Assembly: GCA_003184365.1 (NCBI GenBank)
Contig: NKYR01000006.1
Location: 62,001-126,000, forward strand
Origin: Evernia prunastri
Taxonomy: Eukaryota; Ascomycota; Lecanoromycetes; Lecanorales; Parmeliaceae
Direction of reading: 5' to 3'
DNA length: 64,000 bases
Shown: positions 33,874-45,260 of the stretch, one piece after another
Numbering within the stretch: position 1 is the stretch's first letter
Layout: each line of letters begins with the position of its first letter
Position numbers and translations under genes: made by a program
Notes under the pieces: generated by a model
Told to the model about the DNA's origin: nothing
Database searches by the model: none
Seen by the model: the letters and a program-made list of their open reading frames with translations, nothing else

Positions 33874-35635
33874 CTATGGTCTCTGTGAGAATACCAACGG
33901 GCAGTGATCCTTTTGCCAATCATTAGCACTTCGTCCATGTCTTCGGAAGAGCAGACTCACCTGTGGGAATATCGTAGCAAAGACCTCGATATCTTCACTC
34001 TTCTCCGTCGGCTTATGCGACCAGTCGAGAAACAGACTCGCCTTCCCAATCATGCCTATCAAATTCGACTGCGCATACGTCTGTCCCAGACAATAATGCG
34101 GACCAGTACCAAATACAAGCCAGTTCTTGCTCTTGCTCTCCGCGTCCCCAGTGATCCACCTTTCGGGATCATACGAATCAGGGTTCGGATAGACTTCTGG
34201 GTCATGTAGCGCAGGCCAGCAGCTCGGTATTATCATGGAACCTTTGGGCGCGGTATAGCTGTCTGTGACTGGGAAAGGCTTCTTGACAACATATGGCACC
34301 ATGATGACTGGCGGTCGGTACCGCAAGAGCTCTTTCACAACAGCGCGGGTATATGGGAGGTTCTCGAGCAAGTCCATGCTAAAACGAACATCTCTGTCAC
34401 CTTTGCGGGCTGAAAGGTTCTCTGCGCGCACGCGGTCGAGGATCTCGGGCCTGTCGGCCATGATTTGGAAGAGCCAGGTGCATGCACTACTGGTGGCGTC
34501 TTGTGAGGCAAAAAGGAAGGTGAAAACAGTTTGGGATATCTCGAAATCGGAGAAATCTCGGACGAGCATTGCCGGTTTCGCTTCCGGGTCGACCGCAATG
34601 CCTTTAGCGATCTTCTCATTGTATTTGGCGGAGTCGATCATAGACTTTACCCATGCGTCCATGATGCAGGTGACGTCTCCACCAACGGCCATGCGTGCTT
34701 TGCTCTTCGCGGCGCATTTGGCAAACTCTTCGAGCACCATGTCCGCCGCCTTTTTCCCATACCACGTCTTGGTGAAAGGTAGGATGATTGGGAAGTTAAC
34801 AAGTTCAAGAGCCGCAGTTATCATCCAATAATCGTCTGCGATCTTCTTGACTGCGTTGTCGGACATGTAGTGGCCAACGAACGTCCGGCAGGATACGGCG
34901 CACATGAGCTCTCGAAAAAACGGCATGAACGGTACGCCCTTTTCCTTGTCTCCCTGTTCGGATATCTTCAATGCCTTGGCGAAGTATTTGTCGTAGACCT
35001 CCTCTTGACCAGGCAGATATGCCTCCAATGCCTGACGGGTAAACAAGCCGTTCAAACCTTTGCGATAATCGACATGTGCCTTGCCATCCAGAAACACCCA
35101 GTTCGTGGGCCGGAGCAGTTTGATTGCTACGTCCACGACACACGGCTTGACGAATGTGGGCGAATTGAAGACCTTCCTTGCCATATCCCGGGACGATGCA
35201 ATGACCACAAACCTGGAACCACTCGATCAGCATTTGCTCCCGGTACTAGCATAGCTGCTTATCCATACTTGTGAAAGACGGAAACACAGCTTAAGTCCCC
35301 ACTCGCCCACTTTGCCTTGTATTCATCCATCTTTGGGTTCACCGATTGCAAGAAGGGCCCAATAAAAGGCATTTTCCACGACGGACCAACAATTGATCCT
35401 TTATTCCAGATGTATTTAACTGTACAACATCTCAGCGAGCTGTACGAGCTTTGGATACAATTGCGAACTCACATTGATCATATGCGACAAGTATTAAGAG
35501 TACGGTAACAGTGACACTGAGTCCATTCATGCCATTGTACACCCGTGAAAGGAGTCCTCCATCTGCTGGACTGAAAGATGTATAGTCCGCATTCGCAATT
35601 GGGGAGGCAAAGCTTCCATTCACAGCAACGGCCAT
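33874..35635 (-). CDS. ERG5: Sterol C-22 desaturase, cytochrome P450 CYP61
   Basis: Four exons in gene order: 35473-35635, 35269-35419, 33961-35212 and 33874-33909, total 533 residues. Exon 1 holds the ER membrane anchor (LSVTVTVLLILVAYDQ). Exon 2 holds the CYP61 text WNKGSIVGPSWKMPFIGPF. P450 landmarks: I-helix FASQDATS (about 340-347), ExxR in KELLR (E400, R403), PERW (455-458) and the heme loop FGTGPHYCLG with Cys480. RPTNWVFLDGKAH and the ATIFPQ-DHCPLVF ending are specific to CYP61. Erg5 introduces the C22=C23 double bond in the last steps of ergosterol synthesis. The last intron (33910-33960) is 51 nt and contains no stop, so an unspliced mRNA would encode 17 extra residues. A drug-transporter gene lies upstream in tandem. 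Confidence 0.95.
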
Positions 35636-36395
35636 GCTGAGCAAAGGCGAAGGAAGGGGTTTTGGCGGGGCGGGCAAATGTTCTGAAGTTGTAAAGCAAA
35701 GGAATTCTTTTTGTACAGAGGTCAGAGAGAAGGTGACCGCCAACGAACAAGGCAGGGGATTAAATTGAAGCTGATAAGCACATTAGCCCTATTTACGACT
35801 GTCGCCCAGTCGCCACCTCAAACTACTATCAATATGACAATTACCGTAGAGTACTGAGGTATCCTGAAGTCTTTGTCCGAGAGTTTCCAAACCTTTTTTT
35901 CTAAGGGGATCGCTCGGCGCTAGCGGTTGGCTCCCGCTCGGGAAATCGACCTACCGAAGGCCCCAATCTCAGGCCACGCAAAAAAGAATGAACCTGTATC
36001 CATCCCCTCCTTTGTCACTCGTCTGGCTTTCAACTGTCACCTCTAGCATTGTCGCGTAACTCTTCGCTCACACCTAAGGGTGCGCAAACCATTCGACGAT
36101 TGCGTCCCCTGCGTATCAGTGATCCATTTTTACTTGCTGCGTGGCCGGTTCCACATGGGCGCCGTACTCTGATAAGAATACAGAACATATCGACAGTGAC
36201 AAATCCTTGGGTTGTGACCGATCGGCGACGTGGTATGATAATGGCATCGGTGCATAGTGCCCCGGCCGAAGCTGCTCTCCCGTGAGAAAGAGGACTCGAA
36301 TAAATGCCTCACGTCTTATGGAAGGCTGTGCCATAGACGTTCGCGCCGCATTATGGCTCAGCTTTGAACTATGAAATCGTCTGCTAATATAGCCG
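35636..36395. promoter_or_regulatory. ERG5 5' flank
   Basis: 760 nt between ERG5 and the 3' end of the transporter gene, both on the minus strand. I looked for a sterol-regulatory (SRE) or AtrR-type CGG-N12-CCG site and found none convincing. A CGG/CCG-rich patch occurs near 35910-35940. Confidence 0.35.
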
Positions 36396-38026
36396 TTATT
36401 CAGCAAATTCAGCAACACTTCTACCGCTTGAACCTTCGCCGCATTGTAAGCTTTCCCTATGTTTTCTCCAATTATCTCCACGAAGTCTTCCGAGAACTAC
36501 GCATGCAGTGGCCGAGCTTCCTGTTACCAGCGCAACCATGGTATAACACCAACCTACACCGACAGCGTTGATAAGTGGTTGCAATGCAGCAAGACCGCCG
36601 GCCGCGAAGGTACAGCGGACTATGTTCGCGGCAGCCTGCGCTGTGGAGGGACGCGAAGGATGCAGGTCGACAAGTAAAGTGCCGCAGGCGTTGAAGATGA
36701 TGGTGATCGAGCCTCCAATGAAGAATTGGAGGACGAGAGAAATAGATGGGTGTAGGTGATACTCCAAGACCCAGCCGTAAGCGATAAGAGACAATGTGGA
36801 GAGAGGGAGCAGGTAGATCATGCTTCGTAGACGGGCGTGGAATATGGGGAACATGAGCCTCTGGGACTGAGAGATGTTGGTAGACATTGCAGGATCTCCA
36901 CGGGTGGCGATGCATCGGTAGTCATTTGTGAGTACCTTTGCTGGATGCCAGACAGCGTTAGTTGTGCTGTTCGCGACAAGTTCTGGGATAAATCAAGTCA
37001 AGGACGCGGCTTACACGAAAGTAGAGATGCAATGAAGCAGCCCACCCCAAATGGTATGTAAATCAATCCAGCTTCAAGCTCTCTGTAGCCATATATGTTG
37101 ATGAATAACGACGACAGAGAAGCTTGCAAGCAGCTGTATGCGGTGTAGAAGACAGCGATCACGAGAATGACTGGAGCAGTATCTTTACACAGGAGGATGG
37201 AAAAACTTCCTACGAGGCTCGAGATCTTTAGCTTGGCGATTTGCGGAACGTCTTCTGATGCACCCGTTTGTCGCGCCCTCGGCAAGGTATTCTTCTTCTT
37301 TTGCCAGAGCATCGGAAGTCTCTTGTTCAAGCCAATAGCATCGCGGGAGCCATTGCCGACAACTTTGCGCGCAGTTTCGGGCAGTACAACAGCAATCAGC
37401 ACCAGGGTGAAACCCCCGGAGATGGCCAGAAAGCCAAAAATCCAACGCCATCCAGCCTTCTGGGCAAGAACACCGCCTAGGACAGGTCCCAGGGCTGGCG
37501 CGACATTGGGGCCGCACCCCAGGATTCCCATGTACGCCCCTCGCTCAGATGACTCTGCGATATCGCCAACGACGCCATAGCCGATTCCGATGGTGGCCGA
37601 GCCCCCTGCACTCTGCAGCATGCGAAGGAGCAGCAGGGCGGGGTAGGAGGTTTGCAAAGCGAGTCCGACATTCGCAAGGACGTACATGAAGAACATGAGT
37701 AAATAGACGGGTCGTCTGCCAAATTGATCCGCAACGCTACCCAAAATCATTGGTGCCACTCCGGAGACAATCATGTAAGACGTGATTGTCAGATTGATCT
37801 TCGACAATGTTGTGTGTAAGTCAATTGCGACGGCGGTAAGGGCAGGATAGTAGATAAAGCTGCTGAGAGGCGAGTATACCGAAGCCAGAGCAACAAGTAA
37901 AACAATACGCAGCTTTTGCCGCTGTGTGAATATCGTGTACTGAGTTTCGACTGCAGGCAAGTCGTCGTTGTTCGCATTTTCGCATTTCACATTTGATTGC
38001 TCCAGTCGAGTTTCTTTGTCGGACAT
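36396..38026 (-). CDS. MFS transporter, DHA1 family, QDR type
   Basis: Two exons, 37015-38026 and 36396-36940, joined over a 74-nt intron with an ACTAAC branch site; 518 residues from the ATG at 38026. The hydrophilic N-terminus is followed by TM1 (VYSPLSSFIYYPAL), the motif-A loop SVADQFGRRPVY between TM2 and TM3, LLLRMLQSAGGSATIGIG in TM4, and motif C GPNVAPALGPVLGG in TM5. After a central loop come six more helices, including the junction segment KVLTNDYRC and a pair near AYGWVLEYH. This is the 12-TM DHA1 drug:H+ antiporter group closest to quinidine-resistance (Qdr) transporters, which export drugs, amino acids or polyamines at the plasma membrane. The substrate cannot be read from sequence. 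It sits tandem to ERG5. Confidence 0.88.
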
Positions 38027-38367
38027 GTCAGGCGAGTCTGGTTTCGTATCTCTTTGCAAATATAGTACCAGGATGATGAATACCGAACGTTGGATGGATA
38101 TCTCGTCACAGTGGCAAATGTGGAGCTGTGTTTCAGACTCGGTCAAATCTCACCTTTCTGCGTAACACAGTGGCTGATCACACCATTTCAGCTGACCGCC
38201 ACGAAAAGTCCGCAACTCTTTTCAAGCTTGTCAAGCAGCAGAAACTTCTTGCTCTAGGATGTTCACTCCTTATATAAATCATATAATCATTGCCCGAGTC
38301 TGGCTCAAGGGTTCAAGACGCCCTTCGTCCTCGCCAAGGTGACTGTCGTTTCCTCCAAGCAGCAATC
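38027..38367. promoter_or_regulatory. Divergent promoter of the transporter and the kinase relic
   Basis: 341 nt between oppositely oriented starts. No specific site identified. Confidence 0.4.
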
Positions 38368-39350
38368 ATGGGTGAGACACGCACTTCGGTGAAAGATGTC
38401 ACTCCAGACGTGGGAGAGACGTTCACTCTGGACGAAAATGTGGTCAAAGGTGCGCAGACGTTGCCTTCGGGGTATGACTAGTGCTACTCTGATACCCTGC
38501 AGTCTTGCCTACCGACTCGAGGGTCATCGAGGTCGTCAGCTGTGGGACTGCTGCCTGGACTCTGGCGTCTCGGATCACAGTTCAGTTGCCTGGTGGAGAC
38601 CAGAAATCGTACTTCCTCAAGGTACGTGCCCTGCGCTGTTGCACGCTGCTCTTCGGTTGCTGATTAAGAGCGGTTTCAATGTGCGACAGAGGACACGGGA
38701 AGAACAGCGATAGCAGGGGAACACCAATCAATGACGGAGATCTACATATATATGCTTGATCTTGTATCCAAGTCTGTCGCCTGGTACGTACCCTGCGCTG
38801 TTGCACGCTGCTTATCGGTTGCTGATTGAGATTCATTTCAGTATGCGACCGAGGACATGGGAAGAACAATGATGGCAGGGGAACACCGATCAATGACGGA
38901 GATCCACTCCTATATGCTTGTTTTTGTACCCAAGCCTATCGCCTGGGGCAAATGCAAGCAAGCTCCCCCCAGCACCTTCTTCTATCTCATGGAATTCCTT
39001 GAACTGGGCCCTGGACTCGTGGAGCCTCCAGATTTCTGCAGCCGTGTTGCCCGGCTCCACGAAATGAGTGTTGCTCCGACGGGCAAATTCGGTTTCCACC
39101 AGACCACTTTCCATGGGCCGAATCCACAGAACACCACTTGGGAAAGTAATTGGTGCACCTTTTTCACGAGGCTGTTGATACAGTTTTTTGAGCGGGAGAT
39201 TGCCCAGAATGGTGCACAACCAGACTATGAAGCTGCTTATAAACAGTTTGCCCAAGAAGTGATCCCACAGATCCTAGAACCTCTTCAATCAGACGGACAT
39301 GTATGAAGCCGACTATGAAGCTGCTTACAAACAATTTGCCCAAGAAGCAT
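38368..39350 (+). pseudogene. Fructosamine-3-kinase-like (PF03881) gene, truncated, with internal duplications
   Basis: Exon 1 (38368-38449, LDENVVK), exon 2 (38503-38621, VIEVVSCGTAAWTLASRI to KSYFLK) and exon 3 (38842-39306) splice in phase. Exon 3 reads as the kinase family: EDMGRTMMAGEH, FVPKPIAWG, FFYLMEFLE, TGKFGFHQTTFHGP, NWCTFFTRLL and FAQEVIPQIL. The frame ends at LQSDGHV, just before the region where the family has its catalytic HGD block, so the 221-residue product lacks the catalytic half. Two duplications are visible: a 162-nt tandem copy covering the intron and the exon 3 start (38622-38945), and a 37-nt copy (39223 and 39310) at the truncation. Active members phosphorylate ketoamine adducts on proteins. 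As it stands this gene cannot make an active kinase. Confidence 0.75.
38622..38945 (+). repeat. 162-bp tandem duplication inside the kinase relic
   Basis: Unit A is 38622-38783 and unit B 38784-38945, about 85% identical by eye with no length change. Each unit runs from a GTACGT splice donor to CGCCTG and carries one intron plus the first codons of exon 3. Unit B keeps the acceptor TTTCAG, while unit A has TTTCAA. The exon frame is open in both. Confidence 0.9.
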
Positions 39351-39959
39351 CAAGGTGTCAAAAGTCACCATCCTTCGAGTCTAATCCAGCCGTAGGTAAA
39401 ATCAATTACGGGTTCTCATCTACAATTCTATCGACTTATTTGGGTTACTTTCACATAGAGTCTATCGTGGTTAAGGGTGTACTCTGCTTCATTTGGTAAT
39501 GATTGAGGATTTGGATCCAATGTTCTAGACATTTCTAGGGCCGTAGTCCTAAAGAGAAACAATTTTGTCACTATACTTTCCTAAATGGCTCCTTTGTACC
39601 TATGGTAAACCGTGATTTATTATTCTCGGTCCTTATGGTATAGGATTATTTGATGGGGGGATTCGGATTGCTTCTGGTCTATTGCCCGCTCTGGGATGAG
39701 TGAAAGAAAAAAAAGGAAAAAACAGAACTCCGTAGAAGAGCAATCTTCATGATTTGGTACTTCGATTATAGTCTACTGCTATGGCCTGTTAAATTTGAGG
39801 AGGATGATGACTTTTGACACCAACTGTGAGCGTTCCGCAGCTATCGTGTGTGTGTGTATGTGTGTGTGTTGCTCCTACATCGGAGGGCCGTGCTTCCAGT
39901 TCATTCCACTTACAATTTGGTCGGTCGATGAGCCACGCCCGTTCTTAGTTGGCAGATGT
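39351..39959. other. Gap between two gene relics
   Basis: No gene seen. Contains a (GT)n microsatellite at 39846-39870. Confidence 0.5.
39846..39870. repeat. (GT)n microsatellite
   Basis: About twelve GT dinucleotides interrupted once by AT. Confidence 0.85.
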
Positions 39960-40640
39960 CAAGGATTTATTGGGTGCCGCCAAGTACTCAGCAATTGTGC
40001 TTCAGATGTGCAAGGCATCACCTGGAATCCAATGACGGGTCATGATGTGCTACACAGAATCCCTTCGGCACAATATCCTATGAGCCCGACCGAAACTGAC
40101 GAAGCTATCGACAAGATACTGCTCACAGTAGATGGCACAGAATTACTGACCGTCACCTGGCGAAGCACACACCAAGGCCGACGCGAAGGACAATACATGC
40201 TGGTCAATCTCGCCAGCATGATCGGCCCACTATGCACGGTCGTGACGGCGGCTGCCCTCCCTCCATATCTCCAAGCTCACATCGCCATTCCCCTTGGCTC
40301 CCTAGCGACAGATGCTTCTTTGGCAAATCTCAGGAAGTCAGTCTTGCAGCAAACCACCCCGCCTGATCTCGACGTCGCCGTCACGAGCAATGGCTACCCC
40401 ACGCGTGACGGACCACGTCCTTGCCTTCCTGGATCACGAATTCTGGGTCTACACGTACACTCTAAGCGAGACGAGGCCGGGGTGGCGAATCAAGCGCCAT
40501 TTCTTTCTCACCCGGGCTGGACTGGCCGGAACTGGCGGTCATGCAGGCAGATGGGGTCTTGCTGTGTCCCAGGGACGGGGAGGTTGCGCTTGTGGAACAT
40601 GGGCTACGGGAGGAGTGGTGGGAATGATATTCGGCGCCAA
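39960..40640 (+). pseudogene. C-terminal tail of a STAND/NLR-type (NACHT, ankyrin or WD40) protein, frameshifted
   Basis: Three frames must be combined to read one protein tail. The first gives ITWNPMTGHD and KILLTVDGTELLTVTW. From about 40400 the next frame gives HVLAFLDHEFWVYTY and IKRHFFLTR. From about 40510 the third gives LDWPELAVMQADGVLLCPRDGEVALVEHGL and a stop. The block 'LAFLDHEFWV... HFFLPRDW... G-LLCP-GEVA-V--GL' is familiar to me as the extreme C-terminus of many fungal STAND proteins with HET or NACHT modules, which act in non-self recognition. No nucleotide-binding domain is present in the window, so only a 3' fragment with at least two frameshifts remains. Confidence 0.5.
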
Positions 40641-41766
40641 AAAGCTGTTACGAAGGAGAAAGATCTACTCGTGCCGACTAGTATCGATACGGCAGAGGGC
40701 GTTGCATCTCGCAACCTAGGTATCCGTACATCGTACAGACATTTGAATAAGTCAAATACCTCAGCTGAAAAGACTGGAACTGGACTTGATGATCCAATCG
40801 ACCTGAATCTCCAAACGGGCGGTCCTCGTCAAATTCACGAATCAGTCCAACTGTGGCACTTGACGCGAAGAGTCTTTGCGAATAACATTCCGTCCGACAC
40901 ATGGCGCGAATGCTCGAAGACTGTGATGCTCGTGCGTCGAGTTCAGACACACATGGAACATTGTCGAATGAATGAAAGCACCTTGTGGTGATGTCAAAAG
41001 CTCTCAAGGACTACCTTACTACTAGCCCAAATCACACCGCAGTCGGCCGTAGACCTATCAAAAAGCGAACAAGCCCAAAAGAAGGTAGAGTAGCTGCCAT
41101 TAAAATATCTCTCCATCCAAGATAAAAAGGACACCCCAAGCCTGCCAACTGCCTGAACGACCCCCCCCGAAAAGCTTGAAAAAGGACCCGAAGAGAGTGA
41201 ACGAAAATACGTTAGGAATCTTTCATCTCCTTTGGTGGCAGGCACAAGGAGGAACGAACCATGGCTTGCTTCGACAATGGATGGGAGATAATGACATCAT
41301 AGCATTCGACAGCTCATTAACATTCAGGAGTTCCAGACAATAAAAGAAGCCTTTACTTAGACGACTGACTCCCTGCTGTAGGGCCAATCGAACCGGGAAA
41401 GAAATCTTCAACGTCGATTTCAACGAGACGGGTTCGAACAGAGACTTTGACTCGCGGATTTCAGTCCTGTTGCAGTCACACTGCTCAGGTCAACACGAAG
41501 CCGTCCGTCTATGGTTGCGAACCCTGTGCGATTGCCTCGATTGGCACCACTAGTGAATCGCTTCTGCCTACCTTACGTTTCCAATAACCACAGTAAGCGA
41601 TAATTGAGACGAGAAAAATGTGTCGCCCCGTGCAGAGTTTACTCTGAATTACTCTACAGACGAGGATTTTGAGTATTAATTAGAATCACCGCTCGCTATC
41701 TATGCTCAAGGCCCAGACAAAAAACCTCCCAGAAAATAAACGTCCCAGAAAATAATAATAAAACCA
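40641..41766. other. Intergenic, no gene seen
   Basis: 1.1 kb of 3' flank of the relic and of the Atos-like gene. Frames here are short and patternless. Confidence 0.45.
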
Positions 41767-44397
41767 TCACATCTCCTCCTCGACCGGTCTCGAATCTCGC
41801 TGTACACCCAACCCCTTCAATCTTCTTGCCAATAAGCCTTCCCCATGCTCCGGAGTACCAGGCCTCCCAAACACGCCGCCGTAGCCAGACTCTCCTTTGT
41901 TCAGTTTGTTGTAGCCGTCACTTCCATTGCTGGACGAGTTGCTTTTGTAGGAGCTCGACAATTGCGCGCCATTCAGATAATTGGTGGCTTTGTCGCTTAA
42001 AGGCGATTGCATGTCTGACGCAGTGGTCGGCCTCGAAGTATCGAGTTCCATGGCCTCACCAGTGCTGCTTTCCTGGCCCTGGCGTGGCCTTTGCCGGGAT
42101 ACTGCTAGATTGAATGGTATCGCAGGAGTCGGTGGGACAGGGTATCCAGTATTCAAGGGGAATGCCGATCCGCCCGTAAACATCCGCGTAGCATGACCCT
42201 CTGCCTCGTCACTACCAAACCCGAACCCGGAGCTCCGTCTCCTATAAGCCTTCTCTGCCGCCAGCTTTGCACCTGCGCTCGAGCTGGCACTCAAAACCGA
42301 GTCTCTGGTCGGTTTGTAAGCGCTGAACCTTGGCTGTGGTACCTGGATCTCGTTTCGCAATTGCTCTTTGTTGTCTGGCACACGGTTCGCGAAGACAACC
42401 CTGATCTGCTGATAGAGGTAGAATCGTCCCTTTGAAGGGCTACAAATGTTCAAATGGATGAGATAGCGCAGAGTTGGCTTGCCCGATATAAATGCTGGGT
42501 CCGGTCGAGATTTCGAAGCCAGAGGGCTGTCGATGACTGGATCGGCCGAGTAGGAACGCTGTCGCACAAAAGTTTTGGTGCCTGATACCATCCCAGATAA
42601 GTCGTATGGAATCAAAAAAAGCTTCACCGCGGTCTTGTTAGGGTTTTTGATGATAATCTGCAGTTGGCCCTGCTCAGGTATTCTGTAGCTTCCCCTGGGC
42701 GGAGCAGATGCAGGCGAGGTGCGTCTTCTCTTTTTCGTTCTTCTCAAAGCAGGCTTTGCAGCCATAGCATCGTGCTCATGGCCGTTCCCAATGGCCTGAA
42801 GTTCACCATTAATCTCTGCTTGAGATGGAGGAGGCTCTTCAGACTCCGAAGGGGTCAACGAGTGCTGTAAATCTATGTGACCCACATAGGGGCTAGGGTC
42901 ATCGTTCAAGGAGCTCCTGCCGTTGCCTGCACCCCAACGATAAAATACTGCAGGAAATGGAATTGTCACATGAGCTGGACATTTGGGCTTGCAATTGCCC
43001 TTACCAACAACACCAATCTGGGCTGTAAAGTCTAGCGGCTTTGAGGGAGCGGTTGACATCCATCCACGAAGAATGGACTCTTCGTAGGATCCCACCATGT
43101 GGGCGTGCTGCCGAGGGGAAGCCTCGGAAGAGAATGACGTCCGCCTGGGACGCAAGTACGCTGGGGTTTGTGGAGAGCTGGAAGCTTGCAGAGACCAGTT
43201 CGAAGTCAGAGATCTGCGCTGATGGTGGCCATAGGGAAAAGAATTTTCCCTACGATACGAGGCAGGATGACGAGCTGCTTGGGAGACAGTGGAACTTTGG
43301 CCACTGGAGGACGAGTGCATATCTTGGAAGGTATTGGGAGGTAATGTATAGCGCCGATTGCCTTTCTCGGGGCTGACCGAACGAATCGTTGGGGAGAAAT
43401 CCAGGTCCGTATTGTTTGATTGCTGGACCAAGGGAGTTGTGGGAGCTTTGAGTACATAGCTCGATGATGAATACGAGCTAAGTGATGGTGCTCGGCTCCT
43501 CGGAGGCCTTCGGTCTGGGGGGTTGGCCTGGGGGCTTACACCAAATTCCTTGAACGATGATGGAGTACCATACCAAGGAGACGTTGGTGAAGTCCCTAGA
43601 GGTCCCCTTTGAAAGGCATCAAAGCACTTGGACACCCCTGGCGAGCCTTGTGAAGTATCCTTCGCTTTCCTTTGTTCCTCAGTAAAGTCCCCGGCGTGTA
43701 GAGCTGACCTTGGCCTCTGAATTTCTAATGGTGTACTTATACCATCATTCAAACTACCATCCTGCTTTATACTCTTGAGTTCCGCGGCCGGAAGTAGAGG
43801 TGAGGGGCTTTTCCACTCGGAAGGCTGGCGTCGAAAGGTCGAAACATCCTCATTATTGGCCTTGAGGTACTCTTCTTTCAGCTGCACAAGATTTCCATCA
43901 GCCACTATTCCAACGTGACAGTGCCTCTAAGAGGGGCATGGAGTACATGTGGATCATCGCCTCCTTGACCATAGTACAACGTCCAAACAAACGAGGTGAG
44001 ACGATCCAATCATGTTTTAGACGTTGGCTTGCAGAGTTCATGACATGGCCAAGTAGATTCCTACCACACCCAGACACCCTGAATGCGTAGTTCAAAGACT
44101 CGATGACCCTGAACTTACCGCCTGGTTGGGGATCCAAGTGGGACTTTCTCCTCTCTTGATCCGTTCGATCAACTCTGCCCGATCAGTACAGAGTGCCTCT
44201 CCATTGTTGCTAGGCCTGTCTTCTCTGCCTGTTTGTAGAGTAACATGGTCCGGTGTGGGATCTGGAATAGGTCCTTCGCAGTATTCTGTTCTTATGCTCT
44301 CTTCCGACAGTCTCCGCATACTGACATGATCCTGAGGAAGGTCTTGTTGCTTGTAAGCCTTGGGAAATTGTCGTTCAGGATCTTGGTGGATAGGCAT
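41767..44397 (-). CDS. Atos-like (DUF4210 / Chromosome_seg) protein
   Basis: Exon 1 (44119-44397, MPIHQDPE start, RRLSEESIRTEYCE, ERIKRGESPTWIPN) joins exon 2 (41767-43926) over a 192-nt intron with donor GTAAGT and acceptor CCTCTTAG; phases match, giving 812 residues. After a 270-residue Ser/Pro-rich linker comes the Atos-like conserved domain (SYEESILRGWMS to TIPFPAVFYRW, about 372-424), then a basic patch KKRRRTSP, GQLQIIIKNPNKTAVKLFLIPYDL (about 513-535) and the C-terminal block LRYLIHLNICSPSKGRFYLYQQIRV (about 579-604). The two blocks correspond to DUF4210 and the 'chromosome segregation during meiosis' domain. The animal relative Atos is a nuclear regulator; the fungal role is little known. 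The tail is disordered and acidic at the end. Confidence 0.88.
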
Positions 44398-45260
44398 TCT
44401 GACGTTGGGGTCTTGCAGCTTTCATGGTCGGAGCAGATGGGATGTGGAGGCTGAGTACTTGGAGCGGGGATTAGGGAGCGGAGACGAGGGATGGCTCCTT
44501 ATTGACATAGCGTTTTGGTATGACAATTGTGCAAATGCAGAGTTATGCACAGGTTTCCGTCAAGGTCATACCCTAGGTGCAGGTGTGGCAATCAAGGTCA
44601 GGGCAGACAAAGCAGTCCCTGTCTGAGTAATCGAGTTAACTTCCTTTTTCCAACAAGAACAAGAACAAGAAGAACAATAATTGGAGTTGGAGTTGGAACC
44701 GGAATTGTAGGAAGGAGATATGAAGATAGCTGGCATTATTATTGAAGCCTGGATATGCGCTCTCATGAGTATGACTTGGCATGATTTCCATGGTGTGGAA
44801 TTGGAAAGCTTGTCACTTGTGACACTACTGTACTCAGAGTCTTACACTTAGAGAGTACGAGTATGACGAGACTCGGGCCTTATCGGGGGAGCTTTGGCCC
44901 TTGCAAGACCCTTGACCTTACCGCCCGGGAGAGAGGGGGAGGGGGGTTAAAGGTTGAGGGGCAGGTGCCAGGGGGCGGGTGACTGGTGGTGTGGTAATCT
45001 ATTATTCACACGCCAGGGTACACACAGGGGGCCCCTTTCGGCTCATAGGTAATCAGGAACGCCCGAAAGTGGGGTCGAGGAACCAAACAAACGAGTCCAC
45101 ACCAAAAAGGAGAAGTCAACTTCTAAGTGTATAGAAACTGAATAGAGTATCTCAGTATGTATGCACTCCGCTGCCCTGTACACTAATCATAAAACTTATA
45201 TGACATGCAGCAGAGAGTCTGCATTCGATTCAAAATGCAAAACCTTGCTTCCCAACAAAT
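44398..45260. promoter_or_regulatory. Promoter region of the Atos-like gene
   Basis: 863 nt between two tandem minus-strand genes. Contains an AAGAACAAGAAC-type purine run near 44655-44680 and G-runs near 44930-45030. No gene seen. Confidence 0.4.

Noticed and set aside
33874..33990. ERG5 read straight through to the stop without a last intron
   Set aside because: The extra 17 residues interrupt the conserved ATIFPQ-DHCPLVF ending, and the segment has a GTGAGT donor and a GCTAATG branch site.
35900..35945. AtrR/Upc2-type sterol-response site upstream of ERG5
   Set aside because: CGG and CCG triplets are present, but not with the 12-nt spacing of known AtrR sites, and no SRE octamer was found.
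41340..41450. Possible tRNA, because of GGTTCGA-like and TCGAACC strings
   Set aside because: The strings are not followed by the closing CC of a T-arm, and no matching D-arm or acceptor stem could be folded.
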